64,000 bases of DNA from assembly GCA_002104905.1 (NCBI GenBank), contig MCFE01000302.1, forward strand, positions 35,403 to 99,402, read 5' to 3'. Source of the DNA: Basidiobolus meristosporus CBS 931.73 (taxonomy: Eukaryota; Basidiobolomycota; Basidiobolomycetes; Basidiobolales; Basidiobolaceae). A program made the translations under genes and the position numbers. Positions 33,329 through 46,150 of the stretch are shown one piece after another. The stretch's first letter is position 1. Each line of letters begins with the position of its first letter. The notes beneath the pieces are model-generated. The model ran no database searches. It saw nothing but the letters and a program-made list of their open reading frames with translations, and was not told where the DNA came from.

Positions 33329-34770
33329 TCAGATACTCAGCTGGCTTTTCTGTGTGCAATGAGCAGCATTGCTGTTCAATGCATGAGATCCAAGGGATTT
33401 ACTCCATAGCTTACATACATTAGTATTCTCTAAACACTAATACCAAGATCATGATCTTCCCTCAGAGAGAATGTACAGAGGTCAACATGCAATTACAACA
33501 ATGCAGGCAAGCAGTAAGTCATTGGTTAAATATGGAATTAATCACAAACTAGAGATAGATAAGAGTGAGGGTGTCTGCTGGAACAGAAGTGTTCCACTGT
33601 CAGCAATGCATTTGCTTTTGAGCAATATCCATATAGTGAGGACCAAGCTCTACATGGGGCATTTTGAGCTTAATGAGAACCTTGGGACACCAGAGACATC
33701 TTAAAAAAATTGGCATGATAGTACAGTATTTCTGCTGCCTAAGGCATTTTTTAACAGCACTAATCAAGATTCATGTGCATATGCAGCAATGTAAATGCAA
33801 GGACAGGATGAACTTGAACTATATTTATCCAAGCAGCTTTCTGTAGCCATTTCTATGTAGAGTACTTCAGAAGCATTGTGAGTAATGTGTTGACATTGTA
33901 GGAGTATTTATTCAGAAGCAGATCACCAATTCCAACTTAATGCATCTACAGCTTTAATGCTAGGAGTTGTGACAGAATTTGAGCAGTTATACTTCTAGTA
34001 TAAAGCTGAAGGTTTATATCTCTGCCTTAACCGTTTTCTTAGTATGCTCTTTTTTGCTTATGTAAGGAGAATAGTGGGCCTTGCTTCACCTTTGAGGAGC
34101 TTCATTTGGCACAGATACAGGGATGAAAAGGAATCCAAGTCAGCTACAGGTACTACCATATCCAATCTCTTCACAAATATTACCTACAAGTCCAGCATGG
34201 ATGCAGTGAGTTTGCACATGGAGGCATCTATAACTTTGGCATTAAGAAGCTAAGCATCCCCAATCCATGTGTAAGCAGTAAAGTAATACAAACTGGGTGC
34301 AGGTACAGAAGTAACTAACTTCTATTAGCACAGCTTTAGCAATATACACTGGGTTTCTCTTGGTCACAAGCCATTTTTGCACCATTTAATGCAGAATTTG
34401 CACAAACAAGAGCCAGAGAGCATCTAAAATGGGGCTGGAACCCAGCAGGGCAAAGAAATAAATTAGCTGAATGCCAAGTAGCTCTTTGCAGATATTCAGG
34501 AGGGATTCATGGAAGAAGTGGTGACAACCTGGTAAATGTTTGCAAGATGTATACATTACCCGTGATACATGGGAAACAGCAACTTTGCAGGTATCCTACT
34601 AAAATGCCGTAAAGTTGAGGTGATTGAAGTGTGTTGATTGCAGTTGGTGCGCATACATGTAGAGGCTAGTAAGCAGGAGGCCATAGCTTTTTTTGAATCA
34701 AGCAATATATGGAGTACCTAAGGTAGTTTTGGGTGGCAAATAAAGAGTTGTGATCTAAAAGTGGAATACA

Positions 34771-35140
34771 TGTTTTATGATCTGCCGCTTGAATGTTTAA
34801 GTTAGATCAGTTTTTAGTCAAATCAATTGGAATATACTTAGGTTATCAGTATATCAGTATTATCTATGAAATCAGTAGCATTAGTCAGCAAATGAATCAG
34901 CAGATCCTTATCAGACAGAAACAGATATATTAAGTAGGATCTTATTAGGTGATGATGATGCAATAAAAAGAGTCATCAGCCACAAACTACATTAGGAAAT
35001 ACAATTAGTCAGCAATTGATCTGGCAAAATGTATATAAGGAGCTGCTGGAACCTCAATAAAAATCAGTTCAAGTTTTAGTGAATACATTACTAGCTAAAC
35101 TCCCTATTCCTCTACAACTCTTATACCAAGACTTTTAACA
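34771..35140 (+). repeat. 5' LTR, Ty3 family 1 copy 2
   Basis: 370 bp, TGTTTTATGATCTGCC...ACTTTTAACA, then TTGGTAGCAGCAATAACC as in copy 1. Confidence 0.88.
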
Positions 35141-35198
35141 TTGGTAGCAGCAATAACCAGAAACCTCCCTCCTGAAGAAAGAAGAAACCACCCTCAAG

Positions 35199-35952
35199 AT
35201 GATGGACAATCAAGAATGGAAGAATGCCATGCAGCAAATCCTGGCCCAACAGCAACAGTTACTCCAGATCCTCAGCCAACAGCAACAAGAATGACTACCA
35301 TGGCTCAGAACCAGCAAAGCCCTGTTAAGAGCAACTTTAGTGTGAAGGTCAACCGGTACCATGGCAGAGTCAATGAAAACCTGGGAACCTGGCTCTTCCA
35401 GACTGAAGAAGCTTTTAAAGCTAAAGGAATTGCTCCAGAAAGCAAGTTGAATACTTTATTGATGGGTTGAAAGAAAGAACTTGCAAGGAAGTGAATTACC
35501 AAAGACCTCAGACTATTGAAGAAGCCATCAAGATTGCCATTGACTATGACTCAGCTATGTTGGGAGTTGGGAAGCCTACAGTGACTAATCAGAAAGGCTA
35601 CAATCTTTATGAAAGAAGACAATCAGAAGCAGTACCAATGGAAATAGACACTATGCAGAAGAATCCTACCTCAGAAGAATGTAAGAAGAAAGGACTTTGT
35701 TTCAATTGCCACCAGCAAGGACATATTGCAAAGTACTGCCCTCAGAGAAGAAATGGACACCAGCCAACAAGAACCTTCAACCATATTGAGTTCCATGAAC
35801 ACAGTAATGTGGAAGATGAGCATGAAGAAGACTTGGAACTCACCTTCCATATGACAGAAGAGTACTTGTCCCAAATGACCTCAATCTCAGGGAAGTTATT
35901 GTACCTGAATGGAGTAATCAATGGAGTACGTGCCAAGATCATGATTGACTGA
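35199..35952 (+). pseudogene. Ty3 family 1 copy 2 gag, internally deleted
   Basis: Starts like copy 1 but has a one-base loss near 35288. It also has a 268-bp deletion whose breakpoint at 35444-35449 (AAGTTG) is a direct repeat flanking the missing segment in copy 1 (22241-22246 and 22509-22514). After the deletion the frame is open from 35467, with NYQRPQTIEE, CCHC knuckle CFNCHQQGHIAKYC and EHEEDLELTFHMTEE, to TGA 35950-35952 in MIDxGAL. Gag function is lost because the core domain is missing. Confidence 0.85.
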
Positions 35953-38900
35953 GGAGCATTGCATGAGTACATGTTGGAGCAATTTGCTTTGAAAGCTGGA
36001 ATCAACTTGGAACCTACCAAATCAACTTCAGTCTCCACAGCTGATGGGAACTCTCACATAATCAACCGTATTACCCAGCCAGTAAGAATGAAGATCAATG
36101 ACTATGAAGAAGACCTACAGGCTTATATATTTGGGAACTGCAAGTTTGACCTTGTACTTGGAAAAACCTGGCTATTTTGTTGTAATCCATCAATCAACTG
36201 GAGAACCCATGCTACTCAGATCCAAAAAGACAACAAGACCTATGAGCTATTACCTGCCAGGCTGGATTTCAACTTGGTCAATCCCAGTATGTGTGAGACA
36301 AGTGAACTTAGCAAGACCCAATTCTGTAGAGCACTTGGATAAGGTACCCAGATGTTCCTCATGACTGTAATACAGGAGGATTCTGCTACCCCAGCACCCC
36401 AGCAGGTCCAGACTCTCTTGAAGAAATATTTGGACATGTTTCCAGATGAGCTTGTAAGCCTACCACCAGTCAGAGATGTGGATCATGCCATTGACACAGG
36501 AGATAGCCCACCAGTGAGCAAGACACCTTACAGAATGAGTCCATTGGAATTGGAGGAAATGAAGAGACAAATTGATCAGCTATTGGAGCAAGGATATATC
36601 AGGCCCAGCAAGTCACCCTGGGGAGCACAAGTGCTTTTTGTGAAAAAGAAGGATGGAACACTTAGGATGTGCATTGACTACAGAGCCCTGAACTCAGTTA
36701 CCGTCAAGAATAAGTACCCCATTCCTTGGATTGATGAGCTTTTGGACCAACTTAATGGAGCCACTATTTTCAGCAAGATTGACCTCATGTCAGGATACAA
36801 CCAGATTAGGGTGAAGCCAGAAGACATCCCTAAGACAGCATTCAGGACCAGATATGGACATTACAAGTACTTAGTCATGAGTTTTGGCCTCACCAATGCC
36901 CCTGCAACTTTCATGACCCTGATGCAGACTGTCTTCCAGGAGTACTTAGACACGTTTGTCATAATCTACCTAGATGATATACTGATATACAGCAAGACAG
37001 AAGAGGATCACTTGGTGCACATTGAAAAGGTCTTGAAGAAGCTAAGAGATAACAAGCTTTATGGCAAGCTACTCAGGTGTGAATTCTTCAAGGAACATGT
37101 AGAACTTCTGGGACACATAGTGACTAGCACAGGAATAACCGTAGACCCCAAGAAGGTGGAAGTAATCAAGAATTTGAAGCAGCCCCATAGCATATCAGAA
37201 CTCAGATCATTCCTTGGAATGGTTTCCTATTATCGGAGATTTGTCAAGTCTTTTGCAAGTATTGCAGCCCCTTTATCTGATATCCTCAACAAAGACAATA
37301 CCTACAAGTGGGACATAGCTTGTGAGACTGCCTTCCAGATGCTCAAGAATGAACTTGCTAAGCTGCCAAGCTTAAGAATACCAGACTTCAGAAAGGAGTT
37401 CACTCTGTGCATAGATGCTTCAGATTATGCAATTGGTGGAGTGCTGAGCCAAGAACACAAGGGAAAGGACTACCCTGTTGCCTTTGAATCCAAGAAACTG
37501 AACTCTTCAGAACAAAACTATCCAGTCCATGAGAAGGAGATGCTTGCTATAATACACTGTTTGAAGACATGGAGATGCTATATTGAAGGAGTCAAATGCA
37601 CTGTGAAGACTGATCGTACCTCCCTCAAGTATATATTTACTCAGAAGGTACTCTCTAGAAGAATGACAAGATGGAGTGAATATATTCAGCAATTTGACCT
37701 AGAGATTGTCTACTGTCCTGGAAAAAACAACACGGTTGCTGATGCCTTATCAAGATTAGATCAAGTTGCACAACTCAACTTGGTGCATGAATCAGATTGG
37801 CCTAGCCTATTACCAAAATACTTGGAGGACCAAGCCATTCCTAATGAGGTGGATGAAGATATCAAGAAGATGATCCATGATGAAGCCAGCAAATTTGTTG
37901 TACAGGACAAAACACTCTACCAAATTGTTGATGAAAGCCCTATTGCCTATTGTCCTTATGTTGCTTGCCTGGATTTAATACATAAGCTACACAATGGATA
38001 AGGACATCTTGGGATTGAAGGAACCTGTAGCCTTGTGAAAGCCAGAGCATGGTGGCCCAGAATGAAACAAGATATTGAGAAGCTAGTGAAAACATGCCCA
38101 AACTGCCAAATCAATCAAGGCCGGCCACTAGGAATTGCCAAACTCTTCCCTTTGGAGCCTGTAAGACCATTTGAGAGATGCGGAATTGACTTTATTGGAA
38201 GACTGCCAACTACCAGGAAATGCAACCGTTGGATCCTAGTAGCTATTGACCATGCCACTAAATGGCCAGTTGCTAAAGTTGTACCAATAGCCAGTGAACA
38301 AGAAGTTGCAAGTTTCATTTACCATGAGATCCTGATGAAGTTTAGATGCCCTCTGGAGATCTTATCCAATAGAGGTGCAAATTTTATGGCAAAGACATTA
38401 GAGGCTTACCTGGAAATGCAGCAGATCAGACACTTGAAAACCTTGGCATATCACCCCAGAACTAATGGAGTCACTGAGCGGTTTAATGGATTATTTGGAA
38501 AAATGCTGACCAAGTATGCAAATGGAGTTGTCAGTAGATGGGATGAGTATATAGACCAAGCACTCTTTGCATGCAGAGTCAGAGTACACAACACCACCCA
38601 GCAATCACCATTTTACTTAGTTTATGGATGTGAACCAAGGATTCCAGGAGATCTCACACAACCAAAACTTACAGACACCTTAGAAGATGAACTCAGTCAG
38701 CCAAGTAGACACCAGCAACTGGAACAAAGACTTCTAGAGGCACAGACCAAAGTATCTCAAAGTGCAGAAAAGATGAAGCAGAGGTTTGATAAGGCTATAC
38801 CACCAGAAGCATTGACAGTTGGGAACTTTGAATTGCTAAGAAACAACACTTGGAAGAAGTTTGAGCCACAATGGACAGGACCACTCAAGATCATCAGAGA

Positions 38901-39244
38901 ATGTCCATTTGCAACTTACCAACTGGTGGACAAACAAGGCAATATCTGGGAAGACTTAGTAGACTTGTTCCATTGTGCCATTGATCATAGTGCCAGAAAG
39001 TGCTGTATATTTTGTTATTAATTTGATATTTTAGGGTCATATGCATGTCAATTTTGATCCCAAATTGGCACTGTATGGCACTATTTGGCACTCTGTGGCA
39101 TGATCAGGCACCATCTGGCATGCTATGGCACTATTGGGCACTATGATCAGCTGGAATGATGGAACAAGTCTAGTGCATAGGGACAGACTCAAGCTTGCAA
39201 GACTTGCTGATAATAATGAACCATCAAGATATTGGTATCACAGC
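35953..39244 (+). pseudogene. Ty3 family 1 copy 2 pol
   Basis: Protease part after the shared TGA (GALHEYM ... LVLGKTWLFCC), then TAA at 36340-36342 (copy 1 has AAA). The RT-RH frame is open for 549 codons, with [29 protein letters not shown] and [12 protein letters not shown], to TAA 37999-38001 in LHNGxGHLGIEG, also shared with copy 1. Integrase is open from 38035 to 39021: CPNCQINQ, GIDFIGRLPT, ILSNRGANF (catalytic Asp changed to Asn; copy 1 has ILSDRGAN) and TNGVTERFNGL. The last ~20 codons before 39021 come from the MITE. RT and RNase H look intact, integrase does not. Confidence 0.9.
38961..39171. mobile_element. Harbinger-type MITE (211 bp)
   Basis: Terminal inverted repeats AGACTTGTTCCAT / ATGGAACAAGTCT, target duplication AGT (38958-38960 and 39172-39174). 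The interior has at least six (T)GGCA(C/T) motifs spaced 8-12 bases. No coding capacity. The ends match Harbinger-1. Confidence 0.92.
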
Positions 39245-39251
39245 TCTAATG

Positions 39252-40384
39252 ACTAAATCTTCCTGGATAATACCTTATTTGTCCTCTGGTCAGTAAGTTG
39301 CAAATACACATTTTCTGATAATTTTGAAAGGTCCTGTCCATTGTGGCTCAAACTTCTTCCAAGTATTGTTTCTCAGCAGTACAAAGTTGCCAACTGTCAA
39401 TGCTTCCGGTGATATAGTCTTATGAAATCTCTGCATCATCTTTTGTACACATTGAGATACTTAGGCTGTGCTGCTTGACATCTTTGTTTGAGTTGCTGAT
39501 GTCTACTTGGCTGACTGAGTTCATCTCCTAATGGTATGAGGCCAAGACATGTGACTAGGTACTTGTAATGTCCATATTGGGTCCTGAATGCTGTCTTAGG
39601 AATATGTACAGGTTTCACCCTAATCTAGTTTTATCCCAACAGGAGGTCAATCTGGCTGAATATGGTGGCTCCATTGAGCTGGTCAAAAAGCTCATCAATC
39701 CAGGGTATAGGGTACTTATTCTTAACCATAACTGAGATGAGGGCTCTGCAGGCAATGCACATCCTAAGTGCTCCACCATTCTTTTTCACAAAAAGTACTG
39801 GTTCATTCCCAGGTGACATGCCAGGTCTGATATATCCTTGCTTCAATCACACATCTATTACTCTCTTATCTCTTCCAAATCCAATGGACTCATTGTGTCA
39901 GGTGTCTTACCCACTGGAGGGCTATCTCCTGTGTCAATGAATTGATTGACATCTCTGTCTGGTGGTGGACTTACAAGTTCCTTGGGGCACATGTCTGAAT
40001 AATCCTTTGATAGAGTCTGTACCTTCTAGGGTGCTGGAGTAGAGGAGTCCACCTGTAATACTGTCATGAGGAACATTTGGGTACTTTTTCTAAGTACTTT
40101 ACCAAATTGCATCTTTCTAAGTTCACTTGTTTCACACACACTGGAGTTGAATGCATTGAAATCCAGTGTGGCAGGTGATAGCTTGTAGGTCTTGTTAGGT
40201 AGTTCCCAGGTCTTCATTGACTCTACCATGGCACCAATTGACCTTTACACTAGAGTTGCTCTTGACAGAATTTTGCAGGCGCTGGTTCATTGTAATCATT
40301 GCTGGTTGCTGCTGTCTAAGAATCTGGAGTAACTGTTGCTGTAGGGCCAGGATTTGCTGCATAGCATTCTTCCATTGTTAATTT
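39252..40384 (-). mobile_element. Ty3 family 1, copy 3: inverted, multiply deleted fragment
   Basis: On minus: gag N-terminus (QQILALQQQLLQILRQQQ near 40370-40300), jump to protease/RT linker (CETSELRKMQFGKVL), RT start ([38 protein letters not shown]) to 39631, a short piece of RT, jump to the integrase C-terminus (NNTWKKFEPQWTGP-like, 39400-39340). The gag core, RT active site, RNase H and integrase core are gone. No LTR is attached. Confidence 0.85.
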
Positions 40385-40429
40385 TTCTGTATCTAACAGG
40401 GAGAACAAATATACTGGATAACCTTATGA

Positions 40430-41730
40430 AAAATAATTATTATGATCTCATCATCAGGCCATTATAAGATTTAGGTCCCATGACTGATAGGTATTGATCC
40501 CATTAGGACACCATGGAAGCACTGTTTAAAAATAATGGAGTCCCACATCCTACAAATTGACCTGGTTAACTGTTTCATAACAATCCATGAGTAGCTTTGA
40601 TAGGTTCCCCCAATTCTCTCACTTTCTAATCCCAGCACTCCATCACCTCACATGCTTTTGTACATTGATTGGCTATTGCCTCCTTTGGCACTCCTTACTT
40701 TCTGATTCAAACAATATTCTTACTTTTTGTGCAATAAATTAGTTTACTTCCTCTTGGTCCTCAGTTATAAATTGAATTAAAGTTGCACTGAGCTATATGG
40801 GTCCTTATACCCCAAACTAGCACTAAGCTCAATCACATACTAGGCAGGTAACTCCATTCTAATCTACCATTTAATTAGTATATTTACCAAAATGCCCTGA
40901 TACCATGATTTTAGCAGAGACCCCACAGCATTATACCATTGTTCATTTACTAGGTCCCATACATCCTGGTCTTCAGTCAGCACTGCCAGGTCTAGCACCT
41001 CATCTGCCAGTCTTTTCAATAAATCCTTGCCATGTTCAAGTGCATTTTTTTGAGCACTGCTCTTGACAAAGTGCTATGATTTTTTGCTGTGCCTATTATT
41101 GCCACAAAGCACCACTGTAGGCATTGGAATAGTCTTTTGAGATCTTGATATTACTGTTTGCCTGTTGATAGGATCTTTATTTTGTCAACAATGGAGGACT
41201 TGGAGGCTATGGTAGATAAGTTACGTTTCTCTGAAAACTGATTCACCTCACTTGAGTGCAGCTCAACTATCTGTGCCCCCCACTCTTGAGAAAACAGCTT
41301 TTGTCTTGTTGATGATTCTTCTTGGCTATGACCAGACTTAGCCTGTTCTGGGCTTAGGTCATTAATTGGCAGGAACTTCAGCCTTTTTCTTATACTTTCT
41401 GTCTCTGACTTGGGTAAACTTTTTTTCCTCTTGCCTTCCTTAACCACTGCCATGTCTTTCACTGTCACTTTTTCTGAGATGTTTTTGTCTTCAACTTTAT
41501 TTTCTTCTTAATTAATGCTACACTAGTGCATTTGCCTCTGCCTTCTTGCCACTTGTCTTGAGCTTTCAGACTCACTTTGAAGGGGTCCTGAGGGGGCTGC
41601 TAGCCTTGATCTCTGCCAGGTCCTGCACTGTTACAATGACTCAGTGCCCCTTGAATGGAACTATGCTTTTCCTTGGTAAGTGCTGAGCAGGTGCATCCCA
41701 GATTGCCTGCTTGTCCATTATTGCACAAGT
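40430..41730 (-). pseudogene. Gene X, copy X4 (C-terminal two thirds)
   Basis: The flank at 40437 matches the X1 and X3 flanks (TTATTATGATCTC). C-terminal block near 41060-40900: FVKSSAQKNALEHGKDLLKR and DQDVWDLVNEQWYNAVG. A 105-codon open piece (41151-41468) includes LFSQEWGAQIVELHSSEVNQ and LPINDLSPEQ. Similarity ends near 41730. Confidence 0.45.
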
Positions 41731-42682
41731 GGTGGTGATGCTATGTATGTCATAATCAAATGACATCCCTGGTCTCTGATATTTAAGATAAATCAGGTTG
41801 GTGAAGAAATCCCAGTTCCTTCTATATTCTTTTACTACATTCTAGCAACTTCTTGAACACTTCAAGTCAACATTACACATTGGAACATTCTATGGAAGCT
41901 CCTCTTTGTAGTTTATGTAGATCAATGCCATATATGGTAATTGGATGCAACATGATCAGCTGACCCCTGACATATCCCCATTTGATATTCTAGTCTGTTC
42001 TTTAGTATATTTCTATGTTGACACACTTGTAGTGCCTCACCCCAAAACCCCATCAGTATTTGCTAATATCTCTTGGCATCCATATTGTCAAGAAGTCCAT
42101 ATAGTCTTCTCCCCCCCTATGTATTTTCTAGTTTCTTAAACACAGGTCTTAAATAAACAGTCTTGCCTTGGAAATCCACATAGCCTTTTTGATCCTCACA
42201 CAAGTCCTTTCCTGGTCCTGCCTTGCCTAGCTCTACTCTCCTGCCTTGTGTCTACTCACAGCAGTTTTATCAGACTGCTATTGACATACCTGTGGATCTC
42301 TGCCTTCTACCCAAGGTTCTTGAGAAGAACTTGAAATCAAATATTTACTGTAAGTATCACCCTGAATCTTTCCCTACTCTTGTCCTCTCAGAGTAAAGAG
42401 ACTTTATCTTTGTAAAATTCTTGGCCAAAGCTGTACTTGCTTTATTACCCTGCTGGTGCAGCTTACAATTGTTACAGAATTGGATGCTCTAGTGAAATAC
42501 TCTATCAATGGACATTACAGCCAGTGCCTTCTTAAGTAACACTAACTTATTCAAAGTCAGGGATTGCAGTTGAATAATTGTATTCTTGACACACTAGTGG
42601 CTTTATAACCCACATGTTAGCTAGTAGTATCCAGTATTCTTGAGCAAGATTAAGAAACCTCTCCACCTCCTGCTACCCCTAC
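41731..42682. other. Unassigned stretch before the Tf1-like element
   Basis: The first bases resemble the N-terminal part of X in diverged form. On minus a peptide run CNVDLKCSRSC, then KEYRRNWDFFTNLIYLKYQR is visible near 41880-41770 without a usable frame. The part from about 42110 is C/T-rich and probably contains the 5' LTR and leader of the following element, but I could not delimit LTR ends. Confidence 0.3.
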
Positions 42683-43084
42683 ATGTCCAGTACAGAGAAC
42701 AATTTTGCAAGCATCAGAGATGCCTTTGCCCAGCTGCAACAAGACAAAGGAGATCTCAGAAACACTGTTGCTCAGCTTCAGAGTCAAAATAATCAACACC
42801 CTATCCATACTCCTTCCTACCATGATCCCAAGATCACTTCTACTAACAAGTTCAGTGGCTCACAAAATGAGTTCCAAGGCTTCATCAACATAGTCAAACA
42901 CCACTTGTTACTACAACCAAATTGGCTCCCAACAGATCAAGCAAAAGATGGATATATCTCTAACCTGCTCACAGGAACTGTGCAGAAATTGTTCTCCCCT
43001 TTGGTGGAAACCATCTCCCCTCTGCTCAGTGACTACCATGCCTTACTCACAGAAATGGAGCTAACATTTGGCAATATTGAATGA
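42683..43084 (+). pseudogene. Tf1-like element gag, N-terminal part
   Basis: 133 codons from ATG 42683: coiled-coil-like start (FASIRDAFAQLQQDKGDLRN), then KFSGSQNEFQGFINIVKHHL and LTEMELTFG. This is the layout of Ty3 gag capsid regions. A TGA ends it before any zinc knuckle. Confidence 0.7.
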
Positions 43085-43149
43085 GCAAGAACTACTGCCA
43101 GTGAACAGCTTTCTCTAGAATTGTTGGGAAACTCCAGTGTCCAGTTACA

Positions 43150-43842
43150 ATGACAGGCTTGCAACTGGACCCTCCAATGAGAATTCAGCACAGTCAAGAA
43201 GCATCATATGCTACCAAGTCAATCCAGTCCTTAAGAATGCCTGTCAACATCCATATCCCTGAATCCTATCCTGTTCATGTCCTTACCCTCATAGATTCTG
43301 GTGCTTTTTCCTGGTTCATTGACCAGTCCTTTGTCCAGAAGCACAAAATCCCCACTATCCTGAAATCCTGTCTTGTCCAAGTAGAAGTTATTGATGGAAG
43401 ATTCCTTTCCTGTGGTGCTGTTACCCATGAGACATGTCTGCTCCGGCTGTTCAGTGCTGGTTACCATGGGACAATAGCCATTAACTTCATCAACTCTCCC
43501 CACTACCCCATAGTCCTTGCCAGCTCATGGCTTAGTTATCATAAGCCTGGTTTCAACCGGAAGACCAGAGTCCTAACATTCCCCAGAGTCCATCAGGTTA
43601 ACTCCCTGGACACACCTGACTTCCCAGGTGAAGAAGTATCTTTTCCAAGCTACCCCAAACCCAGGAGCCCATCATCAGTGAAGGAACACCCTGCAATGCA
43701 TCACCTGCCAAGTATCAAGAGTGTGCCCATGTCTTTGATAAGAAGAAAGCAGAACTACTCCCAGCACATAGACCCTATGATTGTCCCATTGACCTTGAGG
43801 ATAGAAAACCCCCATTTTTTGGCCTTATCTACAACCTCTTGA
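43150..43842 (+). pseudogene. Tf1-like element protease region
   Basis: Open 230-codon stretch with an intact aspartic protease motif LTLIDSGAFSWFIDQSFVQ, then HYPIVLASSWLSYHKPGFN (family ...LG.sWL..HnP.idw). It processed the polyprotein. It ends in a stop before RT. Confidence 0.8.
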
Positions 43843-44690
43843 AACATTAGTTGAGAGAACTCCATAGCTATATCCAAGAAAACCTCCTGAAAGGCTTTAT
43901 TCAGCACTCTAATTCCCCAGCTGATGCCCCAATCTTCTTTGTCAAAAAAAGGATGGTACCCTAAGAATGTGTGTAGACTACCATACACTGAATAAGATCA
44001 CAACCAAGAACTGGTACACTTTGCCCCTGATCAACACCTTGTTAAATCAGCTGTCTGCTGTCAAAGTATCTACTAAAATTGACTGCAGAGAGGCTTGTAA
44101 CCCTGTCAAGATCAAGCCTAGTGATGAATAGAAAACTGCCTTCAGAACCAGATATGATCACTTTGTGTATAAAGTTATGCCACTTGGACTCACTAATGCC
44201 CCAGCTGTCTTTCAACACTTGAAGAATGACAAATACTGTGAGTACCTTAACCAATTTGTAGTTATTTATCTGATGATAATCTGATCCACTCCAAGACTGA
44301 AGAAGAACATAATTCCCATGAGAAGAAAGTCTTGACCAAGCTAGACACTCCTGGCCTCTTTGCCAAACTGAAAAATGTCAGTTTGAGCAGAAAGAAGTTG
44401 AGTTCCTAGGTGCTCTTATAAGCCCAAATGAAGCAAGAATGGACCCAAAGAAAGTAGCAGCCATCTAATCCTGGAAAACTACCTGTTCTGTAAAAGAAGT
44501 GCAATTCCTCCTTGAATTTACCAGATCTTCTGTGACCACCAAAACCTGAGTACTTACCACCTCAAAAGTACTGAACCAGAGGCAAGCCAGATGGTCCCTC
44601 TTACTGTCTAGCTTTGACTTTATTGTCACCTACAGACCAGGTATGATATAGGGAAAACCTGATGCCTTGTCCAGATAGGTGGAGTATTCC
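43843..44690 (+). pseudogene. Tf1-like element RT and RNase H remnants
   Basis: Frameshifted RT pieces: FFVKKRMVP-like near 43940, [20 protein letters not shown] near 44175, QFVVIYL followed by a damaged DD site, HSKTEEEH near 44300. After 44515 the sequence jumps to the end of RNase H ([21 protein letters not shown]), so most of RNase H is deleted. Confidence 0.75.
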
Positions 44691-46150
44691 CTTGAAGAAG
44701 AGCATGATGCCTTGGCAAATGAAAAACCCTGTACTTAACAAAATACATTTTCAACTCTGCAAGCCAGTCCTCTGGTATTATAGCTGCCTTACTCCTTGAG
44801 AAAGTCAAGCCCAGCTGAACCACTAACTCCACAGTGGCAACAATTAAAAGATACCTCAAGTCTTCCACTGACCCACCACACAAGTTCTCAAACCTCCAGC
44901 ACCTACATCTAGTGAATGACCTCATCTATCATTGGCACTAACTGCTTGTCCCAGACTTTGATACCCAGTTAGATATTATCCATTCTTGCCATGATTCAAT
45001 GGCTACAGGACATTTTAGTACTGCCAAGACCATGAATGCAATCAAGCAAGACCTCTGGTGGCCCAGGATGATATCCCTTTTCAAGGAGTACCTCCAATCC
45101 TATGATACATGTATTTGTGCAAATTCTGCCAGACACCAGTCATATGGACTTCTTCAACCCTTGTTAATTCCTGACCAGCAATGGAAGTCAATTGCAATGA
45201 ACTTCATAGCCAACCTCCCAGAATCCAGCCCATTCAACTCAGTCCTGGAAGTGGCAGATAGACTTGTAAAGATGGCTTGCTTCATTCCTTGCTCCAATAA
45301 TATAGATACCAAGGAGACTGCCCACCTAATAATCAAGAATATCTTCCAGCACCATGGTATCCCAAGTGACATTGTATCTGATAGAGGATGTCAGTTCATA
45401 TCAAAATTCTGGAAGACTTTATGCAACATCTTGGTGTGCAAGTCAAGCTCTCAGCTGCTTTTCATCATCAGTTAGATGGTCAGGCAGTGAGAATGAAATA
45501 GATCCGTGAAGAATACCCCAGGTGGTACATAAATTATCAGCAAGACAACTGGGCCCAGCTGCTACCACTTGCAGAACTGGCCTACAACAGCTCATGTCAT
45601 AGTGCAGCTGGTCTCATTCAATTCTACGCAAGCTCTTGTTTTCATCTGTATCTTGATATTCAGATCCCAACAAACCCTATGAGCCCCCAGCAGCCAAACA
45701 TGCATTAACAGTTCTAGAAATCCAAGAAACACTCAAGAAGGAACTATCCTTTGCCCATAAGGGGTACAAGAAGTATGTTGACAACAAATTATAGCCTGGC
45801 CCCAAGCTTAATGAAGGAGATTTAGTATTGCTCATAACAAGAAACATTGTAGCCAGCCACACTTGTGACAAGTTAGACTACAAGCAACTAGAACCATTCA
45901 TGATCAATCAAAAACTTAGCCCAATTGAATACCAACTACAGTACAACCAAGTATGAGACTAATGACTCATTCCACATAACCTGCCTAGTACCATTCCATA
46001 TGAGTACTCTACTCAGTTGGCACCCAGCAAATCCCCCAGCCATCCAAGTAGACAAAAAGCAAGAGTTTGAAGACTTGCTGACTCCTATATGTTATATTAC
46101 AGTTTGTGTAGAAAATGTCAAGGACACTTATGGAGCAAAGAAAGCCCAGT
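44691..46150 (+). pseudogene. Tf1-like element integrase and C-terminal linker
   Basis: ATGHFSTAKTMNAIKQDLWW and YDTCICANSARH are remnants of the HHCC region. The core has AMNFIANLPES (catalytic Asp changed to Asn), DIVSDRGCQFISKFW with its Asp, and a destroyed Glu region near 45480. The tail from 45925 resembles the linker to a chromodomain, which itself is not visible. Confidence 0.78.

Larger units (their letters stand above)
31431..34640 (+). pseudogene. Tnp2-type transposase relic, copy C, with two solo LTR insertions
   Basis: N-terminal finger region is badly decayed (31430-31560), followed by CHLAQTESGGSAMPSG-like sequence. The core around 32620-32960 reads DGKDYK, ALDGLPFIKYSISK and LNSYLCLLPDE. 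After the second LTR the C-terminal parts continue (SVPLSAMHLLLSNIHIVRTK, then VSLHMEASITLALRS near 34230). Stops in every frame. LTRs lie at 31878-32244 and 32956-33328. The element tail (repeat Y type) runs to 34770, where Ty3 copy 2 inserted. Confidence 0.65.
34771..39244 (+). mobile_element. Ty3/gypsy family 1, copy 2, 3'-truncated
   Basis: 5' LTR (34771-35140), primer-binding region, gag, PR, RT, RH and integrase closely similar to copy 1. The similarity stops at TATTGGTATCACA (39244), before the purine tract and 3' LTR, where an inverted fragment of the same family begins. It carries a MITE in the integrase tail. Confidence 0.92.
42683..46150 (+). mobile_element. Tf1/sushi-like Ty3 element, badly decayed
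   Basis: Order gag (42683-43084), protease (43150-43842), RT fragments, truncated RNase H, integrase, and a tail reading ITCLVPFHMSTLL...PPAIQVD near 45980-46060, the linker that precedes the chromodomain in Tf1/sushi chromoviruses. No LTRs are recognised. The right side joins a Tnp2 relic directly. Confidence 0.75.
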
